Positions 32,690 through 45,666 of a DNA stretch of 64,000 nt are shown here, piece by piece. Source of the stretch: Sympetrum striolatum (taxonomy: Eukaryota; Arthropoda; Insecta; Odonata; Libellulidae). The notes beneath the pieces were generated by a model. The model searched no databases. It saw nothing but the letters and a program-made list of their open reading frames with translations, and was not told the origin of the DNA. A program made the translations under genes and the position numbers. The stretch's first letter is position 1. Every line of letters begins with the position of its first letter. The stretch is taken from the NCBI GenBank assembly GCA_947579665.1, contig OX388350.1, positions 31,405,393 to 31,469,392 on the forward strand. The letters are read 5' to 3'.

Positions 32690-33240
32690 AGTCTTTGGGC
32701 TGAGCACTTAACAGTATTATCGTGAGCTTTCCCGCGGACTTTTTCACTGTTTCCACTAGCCGTCTCGGCGAAAACATAGGCAGGCTCTCTATTGCTTCGA
32801 CGGGCGTTTCCGGTTCGCCATGTAGCAGAGTCGATCACGTCTGAGGTTACTTATCAGTGGGCCTATTCCACGTACGTCCGACCCCGCGACCATACCCCCC
32901 CTCCGCCTCCTTTTTGAGCGGCTTCTGTCTCCAGCGACGGTGTGATGGAATGCGGCTGGTTAAAGAGAGGGGAAGGAATTCCATGACATCATCCTTCCTC
33001 CTACGCTCCCACAATGCGTTAGTTTCTCCCGCACCTTACCGCTCGAGGCGCCCCACGCACCAGGTCTGCTTTCCTGCGGTGTATGGGGCCGCCGGGGTCC
33101 GCGAGTTTTGGGCTTCGAACTGACGCATCGGGTTTCGCAAGGTGCTGCTTCCCGGGGCAAGAAAGTTTCCGTAATGTCAGAGGTCGGTCTCGATTGCGAA
33201 ATTTAGGGAAGAGATGTGTATTAGCGCGGAGGATTGCTTT
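32690..33240. other. CpG-rich block in scrib intron 2
   Basis: GC-rich sequence with many CpGs, bordered by AT-rich DNA on both sides. Frames of 66-88 aa occur on both strands without recognisable domains. Candidate alternative promoter or first exon of scrib, or an enhancer. Confidence 0.4.
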
Positions 33241-34469
33241 TGGGAGGTTCTGAGGTTTGGTTTGCTCATGCGTGGGTTGCCGACTCGGTTTCCAAGGTGA
33301 ATTTGCCTAGGGTCTCGTTGATGGAATGTCATTATGTTCTGGATACTCATCTTTTTCAGTATGTTCCATTTATACGTTGTATGAATTCTATTTATATGGT
33401 TGCTTATCGCCTTCCATATTTTTATTAATCTGATTTATTACTTCGTAATTGGTCCATCCTTACCGTAAAACTATTTACAGCTCTTTTATTAGGTATGCTA
33501 TTTCGTTAAGTAGTTTTCAGTTTAGCCCTTGGTGAGGGTTTGTCTTAATTTGTTTGCTTTCATGTCTATCTCGAACTGTTGATCTAAGCTTTCCGCTGGA
33601 CCAAAGAATAATGACTGGAGATATGAAAGGACAATGAGTGAGTGTTTTCATGTAATATGTGTTTGTTAAAGTTACGACGAGAATTCACGCTATACTTCCT
33701 GTTGATCATGAGTTCCACCATTGCTAATTGCTTTAAATAGTTATAAAAAAGCATTTCAGTTTTGGGATCTGCTTTCAGTTTTAGTGACGCTGGGATTAGC
33801 AAGAATGTCACACCCTTGTTTATCACGAGTGTGTTTGTTTGGCCATTTATATTTTCAGTTTTTCATTTGAAGCTCCTCTTAGCTTATGTCACAAACTGTT
33901 CTATTTCTGTATGTTTACAAAATCCGAATTCTCAAAGTTTTTCCAAGGAAGTATACTCACAAACTGTATACAGTATAAAGAAATTCTTACTCCTCATGCT
34001 GCAGAATTCGCATTATCTTCCAAAGGATACTCACGGTATTATGTTCAAGTATATCCTAGGCCTCGCCTTTTTATCTGTTTCTATTTCGTAACCCATATAC
34101 TTTCGCTGAGCTAGTCGTGCTTCTCCACGTTGTTGTCATTTTCTCTGCTCGGTGATTCATTCCTTCGCAGAGAAAGATTTGCGATTCGTCCAATCTTTCC
34201 GCATCGTAAGAGCATGACTTCGCTGAATTCGGATTCAATATTTGTCGTCACCCGGAATTTATCGCACGAGGAAACCACGAACTGATTACCACATCGCTAT
34301 GAGATTCTTCCCACGAAATATTTTTAAAAGGAAGTCTTAGAAGATCGTGTCTAGCCTCGAAGAACGGGATTACCGTTGAATTGAAATTTCGGTTGGAAAA
34401 CTTCTTGGAATCGGATGCGATTTAACAGTTTCGCAATGGATTAATTTCTCTGCCACTACTGGTATTTCA

Positions 34470-34740
34470 TATCGCAGTAGATGTGTCCCCCGCGTGCAGT
34501 AATGGGGCCAAGCGACAGAGAATGCGATTCACCCAGCGGAGGTGTAAATCTACTGCCTTAAAGCTTATGTCGTACAGCTTAACGCCCCTTCTGAAGGACG
34601 AAGGGGAGTAGTGTTGCAGTCGCAGCACGTATGTGGGGTAAGAGGAATTCCGGTGAGATAGAAGATCGGGCGACATGCGAGTCTGGACGAGCCCAGTGGA
34701 AGCCAGCCCGTGGAAAACCAAAGTGATCGAAACCGGTTGA
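34470..34740. other. GC-richer block, no gene seen
   Basis: About 270 bp with raised GC and CpG. Overlapping minus-strand frames of 84 and 91 aa lack recognisable motifs. Confidence 0.3.
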
Positions 34741-34896
34741 TAAACTTACTCATTGGAAGAAAATCGGAGTTCCGGTCACACCCATTGATGATCTCAGAAT
34801 AAATTTCAGGGGATTTTTTTCGCTCCGGTTTAAAATTCATCCTCGTCTTGTGAATTGGGTTATCTATACTGCAATGCCAATGGTGTACTGCAAGAG

Positions 34897-35118
34897 GGCT
34901 CCCGGATAGTCATGTGGGCAGCGCGTTAACCTTTGGTTAAAGCGGTCCCGGTTTCGATTCCTTATGGGAGCCAATGTGCGAAATGACGTAAGCTGTCGAA
35001 GCACTTTTAACAAAACTACTACTGTTATATTGTAAGAGCTATTCTTCTATATTTACTTCTGATGTTTAGAGTAAGATTGGGCCCAACCTCGCTGTAAGAT
35101 TAAGATGATAATAATAAG
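34897..35118 (+). mobile_element. tRNA-derived SINE
   Basis: The 5' part (34897-34972, 76 nt) starts GGCTCCC and ends GGGAGCC, a perfect 7 bp acceptor-type stem. It has an A-box-like 'tagtcatgtggg' and a B-box with one extra T (GGTTTCGATTCC). The D and T arms do not pair well, so it is not a working tRNA. A ~145 bp unrelated body follows and ends in 'gataataataag', a typical SINE tail. No duplication was confirmed. Confidence 0.65.
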
Positions 35119-37849
35119 AAGCGGACATGATTTAATGGGTGTTATTCCTTAGAAAATTAGGTTTTAACTATCTTTCAATGGTTACAGATTTGCAGCATGA
35201 ATCATTCCATCCTTCAAAGCCTGTTTGAGCGACTTTTTAAATTTATGCTTCTGGCGATAGATCGGCTAGGGGCCAGGGATAGTTAAAAAAAGAAAAAATG
35301 ATTGAATCTAGGCGGAGACTGGTTAAGATGTCGCTTGGTTATGATAAAATGGTAAATTAAGAGTTTCTATGATGTATTTTATATAAATACTTTTGCAAAA
35401 AACAATAATATTAACGGAACAACCATGGTAAAGTTTTTACTTTTATAACTGTGAAGAAAGTACACTCCTGTTTTCATTTAGTTTAAATTCTAGTTGTTAG
35501 CATTCATATGTTTCTTACATTTTAGAGAAGTTCTGTTAAGGTTTTTATGTTATTATATAACTCTTTCATTGTTTTCAAATGCGATTGGTAATGCAAGACG
35601 TTTTCTCTCCGATAGACCATCAATCATTCCATCTAAATTTTTTTATACATTGATGTCTGAGCTCTCAGTGCAATATCTTACTTTAAATTTCGACGTCTTT
35701 TCAATTTTGAATTATGATTTAGAAGGAAATAATGATGGGTAACGATTTGAAAGCCAGCACCTGCTTTAAATTTTGTGATGTTATTACTTTACTTTTAACC
35801 TCTTATCTCCGGTTCTGTCTGCGTTCCATCTGCGAGAATTGTAGTCCATTCTTGCAGCTTCTACTCGGGAATTCAATTATAGTTTTAAGTTAACGTAACG
35901 GAAGTGCCTCTGCGTATTGCTTATCTTTTATCTCACCGTTGCTTGTAAATAGTAGCTAACGTTAATGTTATGCAAGAAAATAACGCAGTTGAAAAAAGGA
36001 CAGCTTTTTCTTTGCCAAAATGAAAACAGTCTATGACAGAATGCGTCATACCGTACCAACCTTTTGATTCAACCGATTTGCTGTCCGGTTCGTAAATGCG
36101 TGGTATGAAATACCAGCTACATTTATATAATTAATGCTATCCTATTAATTATTAAAATAACAATTTATTATAAATATAATTTATTGTTCATCATTTCCTT
36201 TCATATATAACTGTATCTTTTAAGGCGAAAACTTAAAGTTTCAGAAGTAAACAGGGTACAGTTTTGTTCCTAATATTGCACTTTCTGGGTTGAATTACTC
36301 TAATTTCTCTGGAACACTTTATTCTAGTTTGTGGGCTTTTGAAAGAGAGTTAGTAATTCTTATTACCTGCCAAACATGATTTTCTTTTCAGAAAAGCATC
36401 GCTGCACGGGATAGCTCGGGTATAAGAATGGTTATTTATCATGCACAAATATCATGCCCATAGTTTACCACTATTACTAATATATATTCCCAGGCATAAA
36501 GTTATCTCTGAGAAGGCTCTATTTTGTTTACGATGAAGACCTCCAACAGAAAGTCACATCGTCTTTGGAAACAAAACAAGTAGTCTTAATCATCGCCAGT
36601 CCTTAGCACTCGTTTTATCGATACGTAAGTGGTTTATATGATATTGGGAAATCAGTAAGTAGTATCATAACCATTTCCTTGTTTTCTACTTTACAACCTG
36701 TCTCATTATTTGATAGGCTCTAATGAAACCGGTTTATAGCTCATTGTCAGCGTGTCCGATATTTCTGTTTTTCTCCCTCTTGCTATTTGTCGTTTTAAAT
36801 GGGATGAATTATGCAGTATAGAAACTGCGTTCGAATCAAATTCCGCATGAAAACATTCCGTTCTTTGAGGTGCGGTATGTTTACTTTAGCAAGCATACGT
36901 CTTGCACATATGATTACTCAGCTCTTCCGTTTTATCTCGCCTGCTTCTTTTCCCGCTGTTCGCCCGGTTGTTGCCTTTAATGGTCTTTGCCTAAATGTTA
37001 ACCCGTCTCAATTCTTTTAAATAATCTACTGTGGATTGCAGAGTATAGGCAAGGTTACGATCGATCATGTGATTTTCGAAACGAGGGCATCTATTTCTGT
37101 TGGGACAGCCACGTCTTTTTCTAACGTCTTTTCTTTGGAGAGTTCAAGAGGGGTTTTTGTTCTGCTTACTTTTAACTTTTATTGTATATTTTTATAACCA
37201 TTGTGTTGGTGGAAGCTTATACCATTTGTTTGCTTGTTCCTAGAGAGGTGTGTCAGGTTTAAAAATTTTTAAATGTCTTTGGCATGCAGCGGATGATTGG
37301 ATGTATGAATTTTCCAAGAATTCGATTGTCTCTGTAATTATATCTGTTCGATTCTCGTAACTAGCTACCCATCTATGCAGTAGTTTGGATTATGATCTTC
37401 TTTAGGTGCGTTCGGAAAGTCCCAGTCAGGACAATATAATTTTTAGGCTCCCAGATTTACATTTATAACACTGGTGTTAACGGAAAACAACTTCTTTTTG
37501 AAGAGAAGTTTTTACCCCCGTAGGGGAATTTCCCTATGATTTTGGTTCTCTTTTTTAAAATTATTATATTTCGGCGAAAACTTGTATGCGATTTCATATG
37601 ATATACTTTATAAGCATGTGGTAGTTTCCGAATGAGTTGTACAGATTTTTAGTTCATTACTTTAAATTCATTAACCTCTGCATCGAGGTATTTAAAAAAA
37701 ATGGATTTAGAATTGAAGAAATTAAAATACTTGGGAGCTTGATTGGTCATTCATCTCTTGTAGCTTTGTATTTGAAGCCTTCTTTCTCTTTCTACTTCTG
37801 TATAGATTGCCAGCTCTTCTGTTATCGTGAACTGGATTCCTAATCGATT

Positions 37850-38360
37850 TATCTCCCCACCCTTATTTACTCGAACTGAGATGAAGTGGCACGTTGTTTT
37901 TAATGGAAATTCCTCCAGTTTCATTTGCAGCAAGTTTCGTATTTCATTGGAGCCTCTGCAAAAGTGGAGATTTCGTAAGTGCTCTTCCTTACTCGCGGCC
38001 CAACAATCACGATTTTCTCGCAACCGGTAATTCACTTGTTCCCCGGTCCGTTCCGTTCTTCTGCTCCAATCACTATCTCCCGAAGATCCACCGCACAAGA
38101 AGATTCGCCCCTCTGGAGATAACCCTTACCACTGCAGTCCTATCCTACCTTCAGCCTAACCTCTCAACTGGTCCATTTCTGGTATTGCGGAATGTTTGTA
38201 TACCTTCCCATTTTCGTCTAGATTTTCCTCTATTTTCGTCTCTTTCTTCTTGTTTGTTTTTCGATCGACCATCCGCGTGCGTCACTATTGCCCTTCTTAA
38301 TGCCTCCTCAAGTTTGGTTCCCCAGCTTCCGTTCCGATCTCCACCTTTCTTGTTTTATCA
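37850..38360. other. pyrimidine-rich, GC-richer block
   Basis: Plus-strand pyrimidine-rich sequence that yields the longest frame in the window (158 aa, 37894-38370) and a 115 aa frame opposite (38098-37751). The composition explains both: stops are rare in C/T-rich DNA. No domain was recognised. Confidence 0.35.
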
Positions 38361-41089
38361 GCTGTTCTAAGATTCTTTTCTATTGTTTCTCCTTACTGTT
38401 TATCGAAGTGTTTAATATTTCTTATTTTATTCAATCTCGTCATCGTTAAATCAAGTTTCCTATTGGTAGGTTTTTCAGGTTTTTCGCACCCACTTTTTTT
38501 AGGGTGATTTCCTGCAGTGGAAATGTTTTCTTAAGCTCTAAACTTAGGTTTTTAAATCCACAAAGTAGTCTTCTTCCGTGTACTTTTTCAAGCTATATCT
38601 TTCGTTAAATTAATATGACGAAGTGTTAAATGTAAGAGGAGACTCTATCTAAATATAATCCTTTATTATTATTATAAGTGGCCCAGATTATCTAACGTCA
38701 ACCCCAGGAGATGTTGCATCTCATTGTATTTTATTCATGATATATTTTAGCTCATTTCGTTTGTTATAGACTTTATTAAGTTCACATTTGCCTATGTTAA
38801 CAAGGCTCGTTAACGGCTCGATATTTTATGCTTAATTAGTCCAAAATTCTAAATTCTCTTCACAAAATAAAAGACACACATGCAATAAAGCTTTCTTTTT
38901 AGGATGGTGAGTCCAGGATATTAATATTGCTCGGATTATTTCCATAAATTATAGCGTTTCTTGGATTGAATGCATCCGTTGCGTTAACAATCGTATCCTT
39001 GAGTAGAAATACGTACGTACACACCTATCATAGAATTTTTATTAAGCCGTTCCTCTATATTATTGTGCAGCTTACTTTCATTTCATCCGTCCAGTGATTC
39101 TATTTTCCCAGTTTAAACATATGTCAATTATTTCGTATTTCTGGGTATTATAAAATTTTGGCACCAGTTATTATATATATAAGATATATATTAATTAGGT
39201 TTTGTACAAAATCCTAATTTAAATTCTAAATATCCATGGATTTATGCTTCATTTCAGTATTACCAATTATGATATCACTTATGTATATATCATCTTTATA
39301 CTAAGAATTTCCACAACATCACGGCCGCCTCCGTAGATTTTATGATAACATTATTAATCACCCGGCGAATTTATTGACAAATTTAATTTTTTTAGGTAAA
39401 CAAAATATTCCTCTTAAGGCTAAAAATTTGTTTCCTTTTTAATAAGAAGTGGCGTTCATTAGTTAGCCTTGAAGTAAAATGAATAGGATTCCCGGGGTCG
39501 TTTACTTTCTCCTTAAAGAAATTGTAAGTCCTATTTTTTACGATTTTTCGTCATTTTGCTCGAGTATGATGTGATCTTTTGATGCCTTAAGCTTTCTACG
39601 TTTGAATCCTTTCCTTCATCTAATTAATGCCCACCTTAAAACTTTCGTCACCACTCCTCAAATTCCCACCATTTGCTCCTCCGTGGTTGTAATCCCCTTG
39701 TTGTTCTCGAAGTCTCCCTTTTGTGCTCATCCCTGCTTCGGATCCTGCTCATTGTTTGCTGTGTTTTGTTCCTTTCTAGGATCCTAAGTGGAGTAAGTGA
39801 CTAGATTTTGCTCCATCCAAGAATCACAATACGACCCCTACCTTCAAAACCCCCTAATTTCTACCTATTGTCTGCGTGACTATCCTGTAGGAAAAGAATC
39901 TCTTAAGATGATAATAACCTTGAGAAGAGTAATTCTTCCGCTGTTATTTCAGAAACTATCTTGTGAAGGTTCATAAATTTATTGTTTCATCTTAAATATA
40001 GTATTGTAAAAATATTCGTTTCGTGAAATACGTTTTCGTGATGTTCTCGAATAGCCAAAATTTTCGACCTTATGTTAAAGGTTCAATATCTGAGACAAGA
40101 GTACTAAAAACATAGTTATAATTTGATTCTAAGATCTTCATGGCTGAAAAATGTTGATCCTCTACGCACCAATTTTTTGTTTCGAATGGTATCTTTTATG
40201 TAACATAATATACTCCGAGGTACAAGAGACAAAATTAAACTAAAATAAAAGGGAGTAGGGTGCAATAATGCTGTATAGCACTGAGAGATATCAATATATG
40301 AATACATTTTCTAATTAGTCTGAATTAAATCGTGGCCTGTTGCCCCCTCATCCCAAATGTCCATGAAAAGTTACGCGGAAAAAGGAAAAATCAGAAGATA
40401 CGGGAAGAGCCTTTGACAGCCCTCCGGATACATGGCTATTAGATTGAGGGATAATCAATAAAAATGTCCATAGAACGATCAAAATGAAACTGGCTTTAAT
40501 AATAAATGTAATTGAGTTCTATTTTATCACCAATCTTTTGTCGATATCTTTACGCTTTTATGAAATTGTATCCATCAATTAAAGACATAATCAATTTTTG
40601 AAAATTGTATTAAAGAAATGTTAGTTTTTAATAAAATTTCATTCTGCATCTGTTTGCTGCTTAGAGTTGTGAGCTTATACATGTTTGGCATATATTGGTA
40701 ACTTTCTATAATTATGGTAATGTTTTTGGTGCAATCATTTATGAAAAATCGCAGTTTGAATAATTTGAACACCCCAATCGTAGGAGTCATTCTTTCATTT
40801 TTTCTGATTTTCTAATCCTCAATGAAATTGATTTTTTTACATAAATGTAGTGTATAATGTTATGTATACCTTCCGATTTCAGATTTTTTATAATGCGATT
40901 AATTTATAAATGGTTTTCAATTAAACGTTGTAATAATGGTATATATAACTAGATCCGAGGAGCCGAAAATTATTTCTCCATTGATTAATATCGCGTAACG
41001 TAGAGGATAAGTCATCTAGCCCGTGATTTAATATGCTTAATTTATGGAGTAATTTCCCCTTTAAAAAATAGAAGTGGCTCTGGTCTCTT

Positions 41090-41490
41090 TTTCATCGACG
41101 TTTGCTGAGAAACGATCTTTAATCAGTCTGGAAGAGAGGACGCGCAACGAGTCCCTCGACTTTATTACCCAAATAACGGTCCTATTTTCTTTCCCAAGTG
41201 TGATATTTATCGACTCCCATCGGCAAATGTTATTTGACATGCTTAGATGAACCTTATGCTACGTCTGATGATGCTCGTGAATTTATGGATCGCGTCCGCA
41301 ATGTTTTGCGCATCGAATGAAAATGGTGCACTTTCCGTCAGGATGCGTTGCAGTCGGTGCGGAAACTAATTGTGACTAACGGTCGCTTCACTGATTATAC
41401 TACGGCGTTAACATCATGTTTCTACGATAGTATGGCCTGATGGAAAATGCATGCGCAATCTGGGATGTAGTGACTTTTTGAACGCACGTA
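41090..41490. other. GC-richer block, no gene seen
   Basis: About 400 bp with raised GC and CpG, ending in 'gactttttgaacgcacgta', which resembles a Tc1/mariner terminal repeat. I could not find transposase motifs in any frame. Confidence 0.3.
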
Positions 41491-41809
41491 AGAATATTTA
41501 ATTAATAACATTGACAGGTAATATATCAAACATTTCTCATTTTGTTTTCAATTTCATGCGTATAAAATTGTTTGTGGGATTCTTTTGATCTGGTAAATAG
41601 GTATGCTATGCTAAATCATTTAGCTCTTTTCATACTAAGTTGGCTTTTTCATTCAGTATATTTTTATCCTCTCTTTAGGCTCTTTTATAGCGACCTATCA
41701 CGCCTCTAATTTGATTTTCATGTTAATTTCAAATTTTAAGATTTTTTAGTGTCGTAAAAACATTAACTGAGGTTATCATAGGCTCACTCAGTTAATTTCA
41801 TCTGTAGGT

Positions 41810-42020
41810 CATTCCATGTCAAATCAACACAGTTTAGAAGGAAATTTTTCCTCACCATCTCAGATTTTCTTAAAATTTTGTATACTTATACTACTTGATA
41901 ATACTAATAATAATGCCAATTTTTAAATTTTTATCTCAAACCGTTTCCGAGATATGGCTATGTAGGGTTTCAAAAACTCGCCAAAAAGACGTGAACGTTC
42001 ATAATGATCTTTCAAATGAT
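41810..42020. repeat. interspersed repeat fragment
   Basis: Carries 'ggtcattccatgtcaaatca' and 'tctcaaaccgtttccgagat', phrases I associate with common arthropod interspersed repeats of unclear class. There is only one copy here and no ends are defined. Confidence 0.3.
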
Positions 42021-44019
42021 ATGCAACATGACAAGGGTATTAATGAAAAAAGTATATTTTTATCCATGTAAACAATTTATTCAAAATTTTTTCAAAAAGT
42101 ACATTATTTAAAATTCTCAAAATATTAGTATAAATACATAGTATAGTTGTGAATCGTATAGTAAAATGGGGAAAGTGGGGTCTTAATGGGTTCATTGTTA
42201 AAAAAATAAATAAAAAATGACCCCTGTTTGCTTTTAGATTTTCATCAATGTATTCTGTATGAATCGATGTACTTGTTATTAACTGAAGGTAGTGGTCGTA
42301 AAAAGCAACCGTTCTTTTTCATGTTCGAATCTCGTTGTAAATCATTTTTCTCGTTGTTACGTTTATGTTCCATTCAAGTAGACAAACATCGTTTGGCCTG
42401 ATTCTTCTGAATGACAACATTCTTGAGGCGGTAACCAATTTGCTCGTCATATATCATTGAGTGCCTACCAAGATTAATCAATCTAGGTGTCTGTTTCTGA
42501 TTTCTGGATCGATCCTTTGGAGTCAGCGTTATAAAAAATTCATATCTGGTGTGTATGGCTTAATCTCTTCTATGTTTTTCATATAGCAGTATAGTAGATG
42601 TTATATATTATCCTTTATTTATTTGTTTGACGTATAAATATGCAAGATTTTCGTCAACCGCATCTTTATTAGCTAAATTTCTTGGTCAGCCTCTCAACGA
42701 ATTCCGTCTAGAAGCATATATTCGTTCATTGTCCGAAGAAATTAATTTATTAGCTGTTGAATGTCTGATGGTAAGGGAATATTGGCCAGTTATCAAATCA
42801 GCTAAACTGAAACTTTTCTAAGCTTTATGCTTTAAATAAACTTTCATCTGTTTTGATATTGATTCCGCAGAAATGGCGCAATGGCATTCTGTTGCGGTAT
42901 AAATTGATGATGGATTCTCACTCGTATTGTTTGTAAATATCATTGTTATGGTTCAATTATTGCTTGATATTTGCATTTAGTCAGCTGCAGTAAAGCGTTT
43001 TTAATTTTGTATAGTCTCTGGAAAAATGTGAATCGTTCTTCCGATGAAAAATTTTATTTCGCTTACGATAATTTCAATAGTTTGATGCCATTTCTCCTGT
43101 ATTCTGTTTTTTCTATAACTCTATCCTTTTTCGCCTGTGAAAAGTTTACCCGCTCTTTCGAAACTAAAATTTTCCATATCGTGAATGTGCTCTCGTAATT
43201 CTTAGCCAAAACTTGGCCCCTTTTTGTATTTTGGTCATATTATAATTCTAACCAGGTTTTTGTCGTTCATTAAATTGCTTAGAACGAGGCCGTTCATGTG
43301 GCAGTGGGGTAGAATCTCGGTTGTGCCTCGGAATGAGACGGTCTCCGCTGTTTTGGGGGTTAATAAAACGTGTGCCCGCTTCGGGAACTGGATGTTATCG
43401 TGTCATATATTTTCCCGTAGCAGATGAAATCTCATTTCCTTAGAGAAAGGAACGGTTATTACCGGTGTTTCTTCTGGGTAATTGAGTTTGGTTTTTTCTG
43501 AACGTTGCTAGTTAGCGGTTTTTCTGTTTTCGAGAGTGAGAATTTTGCAGCTATAGGGCTGTATCTATCCGTGTAGAAAATTCCGGGTTCCACGGGAAGA
43601 GATTTGCGTCACGTTAAGATATTATTACTATAATTTTAAACATAGTGTGTATTTGTATCGAGTATCAGGTCCTAAATGCACTTGTTTCCCAATCGAACCA
43701 TTTTATTAACATATTATCCGTCCTCAATATTTGCGTATCTTGAGTATGAATCATTGAAAACATACTGTTGCGGTTCTATTTTTTCGAAGATTTTAGAGTT
43801 TTTGATTTTCTTTTCTTTCTAATTCTTGATAATAATCGTTTCTTAATTCATATTTCGGAAATCAGAACGTAATTATAGATAAAATCTATCATAATATATC
43901 ATATCTCTCTTGCGAAAAAGAATATCATTTATAAGATATCAATGATATCCACATTTTTCAATCTCATAGGTCACTCTGCATTTTATTTGATGCGAATGTG
44001 ATAATTTTACTGTTTAGGT

Positions 44020-44364
44020 CAGAGGGTTCCCAACCGGTGGTACGCCTGAGTTGAAAAAAATTCAGAAATTGAGAAAAAAAAATATATATATATATATATT
44101 GTTGTCTTGATTAAGGGTTGAAAGAAACCGAAATACAAGTATAAATATAAAATAAATATATTATAATAATTATTTAATATATTATAAAATAATATATTAA
44201 ATAAATATGAAGGTTTCTTAGTAATTTAATTAAAATAAAACAAACCATTGGGCACTTTTCCTGCAGTATATGTATGTTTCTAAAAAAAATATAGGACTGT
44301 TGGTATGCCAAAATTTCTAAAAATTTCTAGCGGTACGCAGTTGCTAAAAGGTTGGGAATCTCTG
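44020..44364. mobile_element. non-autonomous hAT element (MITE)
   Basis: 345 bp element with imperfect terminal repeats CAGAGGGTTCCCAACC and, reversed from the right end, CAGAGATTCCCAACC. A perfect 8 bp duplication, GTTTAGGT, sits immediately outside both ends (44012-44019 and 44365-44372). Eight-base duplications with CAG-type ends identify the hAT superfamily. The interior is AT-rich with a (TA)n run near 44083-44100 and has no transposase frame. Confidence 0.93.
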
Positions 44365-45556
44365 GTTTAGGTGATTTCTAACTCAATTTCGAAGAAAATT
44401 AAAATCGATATGAACTGACTTTACTTGGTGGAACGCCATTTATGAAAGTAAACCGGTCGTGTTTTAATAAATTTGTGGAAAATACAAAGTCTGCGGTTTA
44501 CTTTCATCAATTTCGAAGATTAAGAAATAACGTATTTGTATAGCATTTACGTTCATCATTTTTTGTATATTCGTTGCCAATTCGTTTTTCTCAATGGGAA
44601 GTTTCAGTATATTGCCCCTCTCAGAACGTTTGAAACACCTGTAACGTTCAGACGATGGTATCATGGCACCTAAACTCACTGTTTTGTGTGTGTGTTTGCT
44701 TTCAGCCGATACTGCACACACGGTTTGATTTACTATCCACACGGAGAGACGTTTCGTAGGTTATGAGTCGCGTGTCGCTTTATTTTCTTAAGGGAGGTGG
44801 AAGACAAGATTAGATTAGGTGGAAGTTGGGAAAGCCTACGCGAAAAAAAGACTCGGAAAATATCATTTGGGTTCGCGGTGAGGCTTTTGATAAGTTTATC
44901 AAGGTATCGCGTCATCAGTTATTCTGGTCATGTTCCTTTTCGGAGATTTTCTTCGTTCTAGAAAGATCATGTAGCTGTTATCTGAAGTTGGAGAAGTATT
45001 AACGTGTTACATTTTTCAAGAAACTTTAAATTATAAATTCTTTATCATATAAATCAAGACGTTCAAATAAAGTATGTCTGACGTATTCGTAGTTACGGGT
45101 AAAATAATTGATTTATTCAGACTATATTTTTAATATTAATATTATTTGTAAGGCCAAACGATTGTAGATTTTCCGAAGCTATTCTTTTTACTATTATATC
45201 ATAATTATTCCTTATAATACGCAAAAATTAAATCATAATTGTTATGTTTGGAGATATTTTTTTAAATGTGAACGAAGAATGGAAGAATTCGGATATATGA
45301 GTCGCATCTTGAGTTTTTAGACCTTTTTTTTGATGAGCTGAAATTAAAATTTTTCTCAGACCTGCATTTGCTTATCCATTTATAGAGCTTTTACAAAACT
45401 TGCTTTGAAGGACAAGACGGCGACCTTTCTTTTGATTAGCTTTCTGTATAAAGTCATATAACTGTTTGTTGATAGATGGATCTAGTATTTGTTGACAAAT
45501 TGATGTGCATGAAGCGTCAATTGATAGCAGTATGTCTGAAAACTTAGCAAAGTTAT

Positions 45557-45666
45557 CCCAAGGAAGAATAGACTTGAAATAAGTCCGACGGGACCAGGAA
45601 TCAAACCCGGGTCTCCCGATTACCGGTCAGGTGCTCCTTCCGTTGAGCTATCCCGCCGGAACCTTC
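45557..45666 (-). mobile_element. short tRNA-like retroposon with 14 bp target duplication
   Basis: The unit is bounded by CTTAGCAAAGTTAT on both sides (45543-45556 and 45667-45680), a target-site duplication of the LINE-mobilised type. Its core is a full cloverleaf on the minus strand (next entry) with a ~9 nt lead and a ~30 nt tail that lacks poly(A). At 110 bp it is either an unusually small SINE or a retroposed tRNA-like transcript. Confidence 0.85.
45587..45657 (-). tRNA. tRNA-like sequence, cloverleaf intact, anticodon position GGT (probable SINE head)
   Basis: 71 nt. Acceptor GGCGGGA/TCCCGTC (one G-U), D stem GCTC/GAGC with A14 and GG in the loop, anticodon stem CCTGA/TCGGG (one G-U) with loop CCGGTAA, 4 nt variable loop, T stem CCGGG/CCTGG (one G-U) with loop TTTGATT. 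The loop puts GGT (Thr) at 34-36, but position 33 is C rather than the near-universal U, and T-loop position 56 is T rather than C. With the flanking duplication this points to a tRNA-like retroposon rather than a working tRNA gene. Confidence 0.5.

Noticed and set aside
37751..38370. Longest frames in the window (158 aa plus, 115 aa minus)
   Set aside because: They overlap on opposite strands in pyrimidine-rich, stop-poor DNA and show no domain. The length is explained by composition.
41090..41490. Possible mariner transposase C-terminus next to a TIR-like end
   Set aside because: All frames are interrupted and none shows the HDNAxxH or PDLAP motifs. Only the terminal-repeat similarity is kept, as a low-interest finding.
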